Source: Pseudomonadota bacterium
Lineage (GTDB): Bacteria; Pseudomonadota; Gammaproteobacteria; Berkiellales; Berkiellaceae
DNA length: 35,696 bases
NCBI GenBank assembly: GCA_018241965.1
Contig: JAFECS010000022.1
Location: 1-35,696, forward strand
Direction: 5' to 3'
Shown: piece by piece, positions 1 to 8,247 of the stretch
Layout of the letters: every line of letters begins with the position of its first letter
Numbering within the stretch: position 1 is the stretch's first letter
Notes under the pieces: model-generated
Told to the model about the DNA's origin: nothing
Seen by the model: the letters and a program-made list of their open reading frames with translations, nothing else
The model's database searches: none
Position numbers and translations under genes: made by a program

Positions 1-11
1 GTCTGTACACC

Positions 12-81
12 TGTATGCGCCCATATCAAACTGGATTAAATTAAGATTTGATGGGCGCAGACGGGCAGCGCCCCTACGATG
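12..81. repeat. Palindromic intergenic repeat (partial), GTAGGGGC family
   Basis: Positions 16-30 and 47-59 form a nearly perfect hairpin (arms TGCGCCCATATCAAA and TTTGATGGGCGCA, one bulge). It is followed by a GC-rich tail ending GCGCCCCTACG at 68-78. Read on the minus strand this tail (CGTAGGGGCGCTGCCCG) resembles the arms of the repeat at 31489-31546, so both look like members of one dispersed small-repeat family. The element may continue left of the window. No coding potential is seen in 1-115. Confidence 0.5.
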
Positions 82-136
82 AGAAAAAATTCTATGGTAA
101 GGTTACAAGTAGCATTTGACCAGGACTTACTTAAAC

Positions 137-931
137 GTGGAATACGTTGCTTACATTTTTGTTGGTTTTATCACCGGTATATTATCCGGCTTATTAGGCT
201 TAGGCGGCGGTGTTGTGATGGTGCCTGCCTTAATAGTTATTTTTAGCTGGCAAGCTTTTCCAAGTACCTTTCTTATGCAAATGGCTGCAGGCACCTCGCT
301 TGGGGCAATGATAATGACAACGTTCATGGCAGCATGGTCGCATCATAAAAGAGGCGGTATACGTTGGGAATTAACAACTTATCTTATTCCAGGCACTGTC
401 GCTGGCGCTATAGCTGGCGTTTTTATTGCCAAACAAATTAATACCCATGATCTGCAAGTTATTTTTGCGATTTTCGCTATTTTATTGGGTGCTAAATTAT
501 TGGTAGAAGCGAACAATAAACCTGCTCTAACAAAGCGTAATATCGCACCATTATTTTTGCTGATGCTGGCAACCGCTATTGGCGTCTTGGCGGGTATGTT
601 AGGGCTAGGTGGTGGCGTATTATTGATCCCGCTTTTACTTTGGCTTGGCACAACGATGGTGCAAGCCAGTGCAACCTCAGCTGCGTGCGCTTTTCCCACG
701 GCCACTGCAGGCGCAATCATGGCCGTGATAGCTGGCTGGCACAATGAAGCTTTGCCCGCAATGACATGGGGTTTTGTTTATTGGCCGGTGGCCCTTATCT
801 TAGGAGTGGCCAGTTTATTTGGTGCGCCGGTAGGGGTGTCATTAGCGCATCGCCTACCGGTGCAAGTGGTCAAAAGGATCTTCGGGGTTATTCTTATTCT
901 CATTGCAGTGCGCATGATATGGAGCTGCTAA
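137..931 (+). CDS. TSUP (TauE/SafE) family membrane transporter
   Basis: Predicted inner-membrane permease of the TSUP family (formerly DUF81), whose members move sulfite, sulfonates or similar small organic anions; the substrate cannot be told from sequence. Two family half-repeats are visible, each with a glycine-rich motif after the first helix: GLLGLGGGVVMVPAL near the N-terminus and GMLGLGGGVLLIPLLLWLG in the middle. There are about eight hydrophobic segments and the length is normal (about 265 aa). The start is uncertain: GTG 137 has AGGA at 122-125, while the upstream TTG at 116 would add seven residues. The gene stands 45 bp ahead of lgt on the same strand and may be co-transcribed with it. 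Confidence 0.85.
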   Translation: MEYVAYIFVGFITGILSGLLGLGGGVVMVPALIVIFSWQAFPSTFLMQMAAGTSLGAMIMTTFMAAWSHHKRGGIRWELTTYLIPGTVAGAIAGVFIAKQINTHDLQVIFAIFAILLGAKLLVEANNKPALTKRNIAPLFLLMLATAIGVLAGMLGLGGGVLLIPLLLWLGTTMVQASATSAACAFPTATAGAIMAVIAGWHNEALPAMTWGFVYWPVALILGVASLFGAPVGVSLAHRLPVQVVKRIFGVILILIAVRMIWSC

Positions 932-976
932 AAAGACCAAGGACAGCTTAAGGGCTTCGATGGTACACTTGAGGTT

Positions 977-1777
977 ATGCTGCAATATCCAAATATAAAT
1001 CCAGTCATCTTACATATTACTGACACCTTACAGATCCGCTGGTATGGTGTGATGTACCTTATTGGTTTTATGGCTGCTTGGGTGCTGATCCGTTATCGCA
1101 CCAAAACTTTACCTGGTTGGGAAACCACGCAAAGAGTCAGTGATTTAATTTTTTATACGGCCTTAGGCGTTATTTTGGGCGGTCGTATAGGATACATGTT
1201 GTTTTACGCGTTGCCCGATTGGTTTGCCTCTCCCTCAGAAATATTTAAAATTTGGCAAGGGGGCATGTCTTTTCATGGCGGTTTAATAGGCGTGTTTATT
1301 TCAACGTGGTTTTTCTGTAGACATTATCAAGAACCTTTTTGGAAAGTGGCGGATATAATTGCCCCTAGCATTCCGCTTGGTTTAGCCGCAGGCAGATTTG
1401 GCAACTTTATTAATGGGGAATTGTGGGGCAGAGTAACCGATGTTCCCTGGGCGATGGTGTTTCCGCACGCAGGCCCCTTTGGGCGCCATCCTTCGCAGTT
1501 GTATGCCATTTTATTAGAAGGTCTGTTGTTGTTTATGATTTTGTGGGCATATTCTGCTAAAGCACGTAGAACAGGCCAAGTCGCGGGTTTATTTTTGCTA
1601 GGGTATGGCTGCATTCGTATTTTTGAAGAATTTTTCCGTCAACCTGATCCGCAATATGGGTATTTAGCTTTTGGTTGGCTCACCATGGGGCAGATATTAT
1701 GCCTTCCCATGATTATTTTGGGACTGTATCTCATGAGTTGTTTTGGAAAACAAAGCAAACTCTGTTTTGCTAAATAA
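977..1777 (+). CDS. lgt: Prolipoprotein diacylglyceryl transferase
   Basis: Lgt transfers diacylglycerol from phosphatidylglycerol to the lipobox cysteine of prolipoproteins in the inner membrane, the first step of lipoprotein maturation. The 266-aa protein has the family marks: RWYGVMYLIGF near residue 21, HGG at 100-102, and the Lgt signature GRFGNFINGELWGR at 139-152. Within it R140, N143 and E148 match the conserved Arg/Asn/Glu of the E. coli enzyme. Several transmembrane helices and the FRQPDPQ loop are also present. The stop is 9 bp before thyA, so lgt-thyA-folA forms a tight cluster; lgt-thyA linkage is common in gammaproteobacteria. A likely client, a lipoprotein with lipobox LYGC, is encoded at the window's right end. 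Confidence 0.97.
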   Translation: MLQYPNINPVILHITDTLQIRWYGVMYLIGFMAAWVLIRYRTKTLPGWETTQRVSDLIFYTALGVILGGRIGYMLFYALPDWFASPSEIFKIWQGGMSFHGGLIGVFISTWFFCRHYQEPFWKVADIIAPSIPLGLAAGRFGNFINGELWGRVTDVPWAMVFPHAGPFGRHPSQLYAILLEGLLLFMILWAYSAKARRTGQVAGLFLLGYGCIRIFEEFFRQPDPQYGYLAFGWLTMGQILCLPMIILGLYLMSCFGKQSKLCFAK

Positions 1778-1786
1778 AGGTGTCAT

Positions 1787-2581
1787 ATGAGAACCTATTT
1801 AAATTTATTGCAACATGTTTTAGATAATGGTGCCAGCAAAAGTGATAGAACCGGCACTGGCACATTAAGTGTATTTGGCTATCAGATGCGTTTTGACTTA
1901 AATCAAGGTTTTCCTTTGGTGACCACTAAAAAATGTCACTTGCGCTCTATTATTCATGAGCTGTTATGGTTTTTAAAAGGGGATACCAATATTGGTTATT
2001 TGAACGAAAATGGTGTCACCATTTGGGATGAATGGGCAGATGAAAATGGCAATCTGGGCCCAGTATACGGTAAACAGTGGCGCTCCTGGGCAACGCCAGA
2101 GGGAAATACCGTAGATCAAATCAAGAACGTTATTGAACTTATTCGCAAAGATCCAGACTCCAGGCGGCTTATTGTTAGCGCTTGGAACGTTGCTGATTTA
2201 AGTAAAATGGCCCTTGCGCCTTGTCATTGTTTATTTCAATTTTATGTCAATGACGGTAAATTATCTTGTCAGCTTTATCAACGTAGTGCAGATGTGTTTT
2301 TAGGCGTGCCCTTTAATATTGCATCTTATGCACTGTTAACCATGATGATTGCCCAAGTGACCAACCTTAAGCTCGGCGAATTTGTTCATTCCTTTGGCGA
2401 CGTTCATTTATATTTAAATCATGTAGAGCAAGCTAAAACCCAGTTAGCCAGAGAGCCTTTTGCTTTACCTCATATGGTGTTAAATCCAGACATTAAAAAT
2501 ATACATGATTTTCGTTTTGATGATTTTGTGTTAAAAGATTATCAATCTCATCCTGCGATTAAGGCGCCAATTGCTGTTTAA
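1787..2581 (+). CDS. thyA: Thymidylate synthase
   Basis: ThyA methylates dUMP to dTMP using methylene-tetrahydrofolate, leaving dihydrofolate. The 264-aa length equals the E. coli enzyme and alignment needs no gaps by eye. The catalytic cysteine is C146 in [10 protein letters not shown], with the dUMP-binding [14 protein letters not shown] loop and the RTGTGT N-terminal loop (21-26). ATG 1787 follows an AAAGG ribosome site. It is followed 12 bp later by folA, which regenerates tetrahydrofolate from its product, so the pair forms a functional unit. Confidence 0.98.
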   Translation: MRTYLNLLQHVLDNGASKSDRTGTGTLSVFGYQMRFDLNQGFPLVTTKKCHLRSIIHELLWFLKGDTNIGYLNENGVTIWDEWADENGNLGPVYGKQWRSWATPEGNTVDQIKNVIELIRKDPDSRRLIVSAWNVADLSKMALAPCHCLFQFYVNDGKLSCQLYQRSADVFLGVPFNIASYALLTMMIAQVTNLKLGEFVHSFGDVHLYLNHVEQAKTQLAREPFALPHMVLNPDIKNIHDFRFDDFVLKDYQSHPAIKAPIAV

Positions 2582-2593
2582 GCAATAGATAAA

Positions 2594-3082
2594 ATGAAAA
2601 AAATAACGCTAGTAGTTGCTATGTCAGATAATGGCATGATTGGCCAAGATAACCGTTTATTATGGCACCTTCCCAATGATCTGAAACATTTTAAAGCGCT
2701 GACCATTAATAAGCCTGTAATCATGGGGCGAAAAACCTATGAGTCAATCGGCAAGCCTTTGCCTAATAGGCAAAATATTATTTTAACTAAAGCGCGTTAT
2801 TTACAAGTGCCTGGCTGCGAGGTAGTGCATTCGGTAAATGAAGCATTAGATGTAAGCCAAGAAGCACCTGAAGTGATGGTCATTGGAGGCGGCGAGATTT
2901 ACCGCTTGTTTATGCCCTTGATAACCACCATGCATATTACTTATGTCCATACTCAAATTAGCGGTGATGTTTCTTTTCCTGAATTTGATAAATCAAAATG
3001 GCAGGAAGTGGTGCGCGAAAATTATCAAAAAGATGAAAAGCATCTCTATAATTATAGTTTTGTCACCTATACTCGGCGATAG
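2594..3082 (+). CDS. folA: Dihydrofolate reductase
   Basis: FolA reduces dihydrofolate to tetrahydrofolate with NADPH. The 162-aa protein has the DHFR landmarks: N-terminal strand ITLVVAMSDNGMIG, active-site segment LLWHLPNDLKHFK with the acidic D29, cofactor motif MGRKTYESIGKPLPNR at 44-59, and VIGGGEIYRLFMP. It is directly downstream of thyA, whose dihydrofolate product it recycles. The next gene starts 11 bp after the stop. Confidence 0.97.
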   Translation: MKKITLVVAMSDNGMIGQDNRLLWHLPNDLKHFKALTINKPVIMGRKTYESIGKPLPNRQNIILTKARYLQVPGCEVVHSVNEALDVSQEAPEVMVIGGGEIYRLFMPLITTMHITYVHTQISGDVSFPEFDKSKWQEVVRENYQKDEKHLYNYSFVTYTRR

Positions 3083-3093
3083 AGGGGGCAGTT

Positions 3094-4356
3094 ATGTTTC
3101 TTATTCAAGCTATTCGATACTTGATTGATCAAATTGAATTAAATATAAAAACGCGTTTAGGCTCACAAACGAGCGCCGAAAAGGCTTTAGCTGAAGTGCT
3201 CAAAGCCAAAGAACAACAACCAGTGGCACTTCGACCACAAGCTCAGCCAAGGGTTGAAGTTGATGCACAGTTGCTTGCCAAATTAACAGAATTAAAAATA
3301 GTTGAGGTAGCAGGGCAGCAGATCACGGCTAATCCGCATGCCATCGATTTAGCTTATCTTGGCTTACCACCTGTTGGTCAATTAAAAGAAGCCAGTTCGC
3401 GGGTTTATCAGCAAAAGCCAGCTGGCGTTGATCTTGACGTTGAGGCAAAGCCTTTGCATTTTGGGCTTACATGGGGGCAGTTAATGTCTACCACCTGTGC
3501 TGAGTTTCATGCCAGGTTAACAACCAGCTTAAAAAATGACGATTTAACCCAAACTAAAATGATCATTTTAGAACGCTTCAAAAGGCAATTGATGCTATTG
3601 ATTTGCTATGCAGAAAAAGTGTTGATTGAGCGAGAAAAGGCTGCCAAAGCAGCTAAAGATCAAATCCCTTTTGTTGATAGCGTCGACAAATGGTTGGTTG
3701 ACATGATAACAGAATGCTTTAATGAGGCTAAGCTTTTATCTGAACAAGCACTTGAAAATGCCAAAATTAAATTCGGTAAATTTGCTATAGAAAAAGGTGC
3801 CGGCGAAACAGAAGGGGTACTCAATACCTGTAAAGAAGTAGCAGAACAATTTTTAAAATTCTGCCAAGAAACAGATGCCAAAGTGGATACTAAAAAATCG
3901 GCCCCCAATGCCATGGTCGACACATTTCCAAATAGGCCCGATAAAAAAATTGCTTTAAGAATTATTAATGAAAAAGTAGCCCAAGAATTGGTAGAGCGTT
4001 TGTTTAAGATAGCCTCACAAAAATATCGTCCCCAAGCAGGATGGTATTATTCAGCCTGGAACCCTGTTGGTTTTGATCCTGATAAAGCCAGAGCAAAGAA
4101 TACGTCCTTAGCAACAGCGCTGCATGATTTTGAAGTAGAAGACAAAAAGCATAAAGAGGAAGATCGAGAGTACTGGGATGAAATGTTTAAGCTTGTGCAC
4201 AAAGCACATGGGGCTTCACTCCTTTTGACGCCAGCCTTTTCGGTATATACGCAACAGGCACCGCAAACCTGGGAACAAGTGCATGCAGCGTTACATGCTC
4301 AAGTTCCCTACCCAGCAGGAGCGGTAAAAGAAGCGCATCGCTCGTGTAAGTTTTAA
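3094..4356 (+). CDS. Hypothetical helical protein, possible effector
   Basis: This 420-aa protein belongs to no family I recognise. It begins MFLIQAIRYLIDQIEL, a short amphipathic helix rather than a signal peptide, followed by a lysine/alanine-rich helical stretch and a Gln/Pro-rich linker at about 41-55. The rest looks like an all-alpha soluble protein. It sits in the folA operon position (11 bp spacing, GAGGGGG ribosome site) but has no obvious link to folate metabolism. Large helical orphan proteins of this kind are common among Legionellales secreted effectors, and that reading is only inference. The stop at 4356 precedes a candidate promoter for the next gene. Confidence 0.7.
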   Translation: MFLIQAIRYLIDQIELNIKTRLGSQTSAEKALAEVLKAKEQQPVALRPQAQPRVEVDAQLLAKLTELKIVEVAGQQITANPHAIDLAYLGLPPVGQLKEASSRVYQQKPAGVDLDVEAKPLHFGLTWGQLMSTTCAEFHARLTTSLKNDDLTQTKMIILERFKRQLMLLICYAEKVLIEREKAAKAAKDQIPFVDSVDKWLVDMITECFNEAKLLSEQALENAKIKFGKFAIEKGAGETEGVLNTCKEVAEQFLKFCQETDAKVDTKKSAPNAMVDTFPNRPDKKIALRIINEKVAQELVERLFKIASQKYRPQAGWYYSAWNPVGFDPDKARAKNTSLATALHDFEVEDKKHKEEDREYWDEMFKLVHKAHGASLLLTPAFSVYTQQAPQTWEQVHAALHAQVPYPAGAVKEAHRSCKF

Positions 4357-4377
4357 GCGCGATTACAGCTGTTTTTG

Positions 4378-4407
4378 TTGTGCAAACAGAGGTGACTCAC
4401 GTATAAT
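4378..4407 (+). promoter_or_regulatory. Candidate sigma70 promoter for the acyltransferase gene
   Basis: A perfect -10 TATAAT lies at 4402-4407. A weak -35 (TTGTGC, 4378-4383) precedes it with an 18-bp spacer. It falls in the only gap between the 420-aa gene and the acyltransferase gene. Transcription would start near 4414, giving a short leader. Confidence 0.45.
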
Positions 4408-4441
4408 GAACGATTAAATTAAGTTGATTAAATTTCTTTGT

Positions 4442-5119
4442 ATGGCCAGAATATCTCCCGCATTGGTTGGTGCTGTAGGGCACGTGATTAGCAAACTCTT
4501 GGTAAAAACCTTAAGAGTGGATATTCGCGTTCATCCAAAAGTAGTGATTGAAAATCAATATATTCATGCCTTTTGGCATGACAAACAATTTGCACCCATT
4601 ATGCTCTTGGCCAATTCTGCTTTTGGAAAAGGAAAACACGCTTGTTTTGTCAGCGCCTCAGGTGATGGTGAAATGTTGGCTCAATGGTTAAAACGTATTG
4701 GCTATAAATTAGTGCGAGGCTCTTCTAGTCGTAAAGCCTTAAGTGGATTGGTAAATCTTATTGCTATCACTAAAGATGGTTATTCAGTTGGTATCACCGC
4801 CGATGGCCCGCGAGGCCCTTATCATAAAGCAAAAACGGGTGCTGCTTATATCGCCTATAAAGCGGGTATTGGGCTGCTTCCTATAGGTGTTGCATATTCT
4901 GCTAAATGGCAATTTAATAAATCTTGGGACAAATACCAATTACCCAAACCCTTTGCTAAAACCGTGATTTATGTTGGCGAACCTTTAGCGATTACAGATA
5001 TCAGTGATATGGACAGTGTGATCAGCGCAGTCGATCAAGCAATCGATGCCTCCGATGCCACCGCCCACGAGATCCTCACGGGCAATATTAATATTGGCGT
5101 AGCGCTCGCAAAAATTTAG
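4442..5119 (+). CDS. DUF374 / LpxL-like lysophospholipid acyltransferase family protein
   Basis: The protein resembles the DUF374 branch of the lysophospholipid acyltransferases. Visible motifs are IHAFWHDKQFAPIMLL, with the His-x-x-x-x pattern of the acyltransferase active site, CFVSASGDGEMLAQWLKRIG, RGSSSRKALSGL and the family signature TADGPRGPYHKAKTG. Members act at the inner membrane on lipid or lipid A-type acceptors, but the acceptor is unknown here. The start is uncertain: ATG 4442 gives 225 aa, and TTG 4424 would add six. No good ribosome site precedes either. Its 3' end overlaps the convergent EamA gene by about 30 bp. Confidence 0.8.
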   Translation: MARISPALVGAVGHVISKLLVKTLRVDIRVHPKVVIENQYIHAFWHDKQFAPIMLLANSAFGKGKHACFVSASGDGEMLAQWLKRIGYKLVRGSSSRKALSGLVNLIAITKDGYSVGITADGPRGPYHKAKTGAAYIAYKAGIGLLPIGVAYSAKWQFNKSWDKYQLPKPFAKTVIYVGEPLAITDISDMDSVISAVDQAIDASDATAHEILTGNINIGVALAKI

Positions 5120-6020
5120 GCCGCCAGCCAGTACCAATAAAAATAGAAGCAAACACCAGCGCCATGCCAAGCATATCGTACCAGTGCAGATCTTCATCTA
5201 AAAAGAATATGGCAAGTAGGGTGGTAACCACCGGCATCACGCCGCCAAAAATACCCGCGGTGCTGGCTGGAATAAAAGTTAAACCCCACGCCCATGCCCA
5301 AAAGAAGATTAAACTGCTTATTGCTGCAACCATAATTAAACTGCCCTCTAAAGTGGCAAAAGCAGAGAAATCCAGTGCCCCTGCTACAACAGCGCAGGGG
5401 AACAGGCTAACAAAACCAACCACGTTGGCAATTAAAGAGGCTCCCAAAGGTGTAACGCGGCCTGCCAATTTGCGTCCTAAAATGGAATACATGGCTTCTG
5501 GGATCATGGCAATGAATACTAAAATATCGCCAAAATAGGTATGTTCTAAATTCAAGTCACCTTCAAAGTGATCTAAATTGATAATTAAAATCCCCAGCAT
5601 TGCCAATATTAAAGAGATTATCTTGGGTACATTTAATTTTTCATTCAGCATCCACACAGCGCAAAGTGCGATGATCGCTGGCAACGTGCTACCCACAATG
5701 CCTGCGGCGGTCGCAGTGGTGTGTTGCAGGCCCCAAACAAAAAATAGATTAAATAAAAAGGCGGCAAAAAAGCCAGAAAGTGCGGCATAAGACCAATCTT
5801 TTAAAGTTAAATGGCCTCGTGGGTGTTTAGGATCCATGATAGGGGTATGGGTTACTTTTAGGCTAATCCCCAAAATAACAGAGCTAATAAAAAACCGGCT
5901 CGCCAATAGCATGAACATGGGCATGATATCTAAAAGATATTTACTGGTTACAACATTAATACTGATCCCAGCTTGCGCTAAAGCCAGTGCAATATAGCCA
6001 ACCATCAATGAGCGTTTCAT
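5088..6020 (-). CDS. EamA/DMT-family inner-membrane transporter
   Basis: This 310-aa protein has about ten hydrophobic helices in two EamA half-repeats, typical of RhaT/YdcZ-like drug/metabolite transporters. Characteristic segments are GFFAAFLFNLFFVWGL with TTATAAGIVGSTLPAIIAL in the first half and FIPASTAGIFGGVMPVVTTL with FFLDEDLHWYDMLG in the second. Substrates in this superfamily range from amino acids to nucleotide precursors and cannot be assigned. The 3' end runs about 30 bp into the convergent acyltransferase gene, leaving no room for a separate terminator. The start ATG 6020 has a GGAAA ribosome site, and an extended -10 promoter candidate lies just upstream. Confidence 0.88.
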   Translation of the reverse strand: MKRSLMVGYIALALAQAGISINVVTSKYLLDIMPMFMLLASRFFISSVILGISLKVTHTPIMDPKHPRGHLTLKDWSYAALSGFFAAFLFNLFFVWGLQHTTATAAGIVGSTLPAIIALCAVWMLNEKLNVPKIISLILAMLGILIINLDHFEGDLNLEHTYFGDILVFIAMIPEAMYSILGRKLAGRVTPLGASLIANVVGFVSLFPCAVVAGALDFSAFATLEGSLIMVAAISSLIFFWAWAWGLTFIPASTAGIFGGVMPVVTTLLAIFFLDEDLHWYDMLGMALVFASIFIGTGWRPKFLRALRQY

Positions 6021-6061
6021 GATTTTTCCGATTTATTTGCAGGGAGAAAACTGTCCTTTAA

Positions 6062-6091
6062 ATTCTAGCAGATCCTAAATCGCGAAAGTAA
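6062..6091 (-). promoter_or_regulatory. Candidate extended -10 promoter for the EamA gene
   Basis: On the minus strand TGCTAGAAT (6062-6070) is an extended -10. A weak -35 TTACTT lies at 6086-6091, 18 bp upstream. Transcription would start about 40 nt before the ATG at 6020. Confidence 0.4.
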
Positions 6092-6112
6092 GTGGTTTTA
6101 GCACAAAATTGT

Positions 6113-6133
6113 AAAAACAACCGATGATTGGTT
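6113..6133 (-). terminator. Weak intrinsic terminator candidate after mutM
   Basis: On the minus strand a short stem (AACC / GGTT, 6119-6133) is followed by GTTTTTAC. It would end the purine/mutM transcript before the EamA promoter. The stem is short and overlaps the mutM stop codon, so support is modest. Confidence 0.3.
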
Positions 6134-6950
6134 AAAGAGGCTGGCAATATGGGCAAAAATAAGTGGCGCGTTGCGCTATTCTTAAGGCTTTAATAAGATG
6201 GCCACATTTAAGGCAGCCTAAGCCTTCTCTATCGTATATGGCTAATTTTTGACTAAAGTAACCAGGCTTGCCATTAGATTGATGATAGTCTTTTAGTGTG
6301 GTGCCGCCTTGTTTGATTGCTGCTTTTAATATTTTTTTAATGGCGCTAACCAGCAAGTTACATTGGTTTAAAGAAAGCTTATTGGCAGGTTTTGTCGGGT
6401 GTACGTTGGCTAAAAAAAGCGCTTCATTTGCATAAATATTCCCGACGCCAACAACAATATGTTGATCCATAATAAAGGTTTTAATTGCCTTGCGGTGTTT
6501 ATGCGCTTTTTGGAATAAATACTCACCAGTAAAAGCTTTGTCTAAAGGCTCGATGCCTAAATGTTTTAGTGGGAGTAGAGTTTGCTCAGGCTCGCAAAAT
6601 AAAACTGCCCCAAAGCGGCGCGGATCATTAAATCGAAGTACAAGAGACTGAGCGATGCCTAATTCTAGATGGTCATGTTTTTTTAAAGGTTCTTTAGGGC
6701 TGGTAATGCGCAAGGTGCCAGACATCCCTAAATGAATGAGCAGTATGCCAGTGCTGACATGGATTTGAATGTATTTAGCGCGTCTTGTAACCCCAATTAT
6801 AGGTTGCTGAACAAGCTTTTTTTTTAATAATTGCGTGGGAACTTCCCAGCGTAAGCGGGTTTCATGCACATTAATCGCGCTAATCTTTTGTCCCACTATA
6901 AAAGGCGCAATCCCGCGGCAAGTCGTTTCTACTTCAGGCAGTTCAGGCAT
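6132..6950 (-). CDS. mutM: Formamidopyrimidine-DNA glycosylase
   Basis: MutM (Fpg) removes 8-oxoguanine and formamidopyrimidines from DNA and nicks the abasic site. The N-terminus PELPEVETTCRGI supplies the catalytic Pro2 and Glu3. The conserved lysine loop (RRAKYIQ) and the helix-two-turn-helix segment (VVGVGNIYANEALF) are present, and a C-terminal zinc finger uses C246, C249, C266 and C269. At 272 aa it is full length. Its start overlaps the end of purD by 8 bp, so it is probably the last gene of the long minus-strand operon. Confidence 0.97.
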   Translation of the reverse strand: MPELPEVETTCRGIAPFIVGQKISAINVHETRLRWEVPTQLLKKKLVQQPIIGVTRRAKYIQIHVSTGILLIHLGMSGTLRITSPKEPLKKHDHLELGIAQSLVLRFNDPRRFGAVLFCEPEQTLLPLKHLGIEPLDKAFTGEYLFQKAHKHRKAIKTFIMDQHIVVGVGNIYANEALFLANVHPTKPANKLSLNQCNLLVSAIKKILKAAIKQGGTTLKDYHQSNGKPGYFSQKLAIYDREGLGCLKCGHLIKALRIAQRATYFCPYCQPL

Positions 6951-8238
6951 TTTCTGACCGGGCAGAGATTGCCTTAAAGCCTATATCATTGCGGTAAAAG
7001 ACGCTGTCCCAAGCCACTTTTTTAACCAAACGGTAGGCTTTGGCTTGCGCATCTTGCACGCTATCCCCTAAAGCAGTAACGCACAGTACACGCCCACCAC
7101 TTATAACTATCCGTCCTTCTTCTATTTTTGTGCCAGCATGAAAAATTTTATAGGATTCCCCTGGTGGAATATCATTTAAGGTTAAACAAGTATCTCCTAA
7201 GTGCGGATTATCAGGATAGCCATTTGCAGCTAATACAACCCCTAAGGCAACTTGAGCGTCCCACTGGATTTGATAAGTATCTAATTTTTGATGTAAAGCA
7301 TCCAGGCATAATTGCGCAAAATCTGATTTCAAGCGCATGAGGATGGGTTGAGTTTCCGGATCGCCAAAACGGCAATTATATTCTAAGACATTAATGTCAC
7401 CTTCGGGAGAAATCATTAATCCAGCATATAAAAAACCTTTATAGGGGATGCCATCTTCGGCTAGCCCTTTTAAAGTAGGCTCAATTACTTGCCTGCAAAT
7501 CTTATCGTGTAAAGTTTCAGTTAACAGTGGTGCTGGCGAATACGCGCCCATGCCACCGGTATTGGGCCCTTTATCACCATCATCACGTGCTTTATGATCT
7601 TGAGAGCTGGCCATGGGAATATAGTGCTCACCGTCACAAATAACGATAAAGCTCAATTCTTCGCCTTGAATAAAATCTTCAATAATCACTTGATTGCCAG
7701 CTTCCCCAAAACGTTTTTGGGCTAGGATTTCATAAAGCGCCAAATGAGCGCTTTCTTTGTCGTGAACAATCACAACGCCTTTACCTGAGGCTAAACCATC
7801 GGCTTTAATGACCACAGGATATTTTGACTTTTCTAAGTAACGTTCAGCAGCTTCGAGATCAGTAAAAACGGCGGCTTTAGCAGTAGGGATGCCATGGCGT
7901 TGCATAAAATCTTTAGAATATACTTTAGAACCTTCTAACATGGCCCCTTTGCTACTTGGGCCAAAACACAATAAGTTTTTAGCTTCAAAGTAATCCACAA
8001 TGCCTGCCACTAAAGGGGCTTCAGGACCAATCACCGTAAAATCAATTTGTTGTTGTTTTACAAAATCGGTAAGCTTCTCAAATTGCAAAGGTGATATATC
8101 GATATTTTGTACTTTAGGTTCGCGATAAGTGCCAGCATTACCCGGGGCTACAAAAACTTGATTGATGATGGGAGATTGTGCCAGTTTCCATGCCAAAGCA
8201 TGTTCGCGGCCACCGTTGCCGATAACTAATACTTTCAT
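6943..8238 (-). CDS. purD: Phosphoribosylamine-glycine ligase (GARS)
   Basis: PurD ligates glycine to phosphoribosylamine with ATP in step two of purine synthesis. The 431-aa protein starts MKVLVIGNGGREHALAWKL and carries the ATP-grasp landmarks VIKADGLASGKGV, GPNTGGMGAYSPAP and EYNCRFGDPETQ. It begins 9 bp after purH and overlaps mutM at its 3' end. The purH-purD order is the usual gammaproteobacterial one. Confidence 0.97.
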   Translation of the reverse strand: MKVLVIGNGGREHALAWKLAQSPIINQVFVAPGNAGTYREPKVQNIDISPLQFEKLTDFVKQQQIDFTVIGPEAPLVAGIVDYFEAKNLLCFGPSSKGAMLEGSKVYSKDFMQRHGIPTAKAAVFTDLEAAERYLEKSKYPVVIKADGLASGKGVVIVHDKESAHLALYEILAQKRFGEAGNQVIIEDFIQGEELSFIVICDGEHYIPMASSQDHKARDDGDKGPNTGGMGAYSPAPLLTETLHDKICRQVIEPTLKGLAEDGIPYKGFLYAGLMISPEGDINVLEYNCRFGDPETQPILMRLKSDFAQLCLDALHQKLDTYQIQWDAQVALGVVLAANGYPDNPHLGDTCLTLNDIPPGESYKIFHAGTKIEEGRIVISGGRVLCVTALGDSVQDAQAKAYRLVKKVAWDSVFYRNDIGFKAISARSENA

Positions 8239-8247
8239 ATTGATCTC

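Noticed and set aside
379..744. 121-aa minus-strand frame inside the TSUP gene
   Set aside because: Antisense shadow of a well-supported membrane protein; no ribosome site and no recognisable family.
5088..5119. Overlapping 3' ends of the acyltransferase and EamA genes as a sign of a frameshift
   Set aside because: Both proteins have family-like ends and lengths; short convergent overlaps are common in this window (for example cutA with the cyclase gene).
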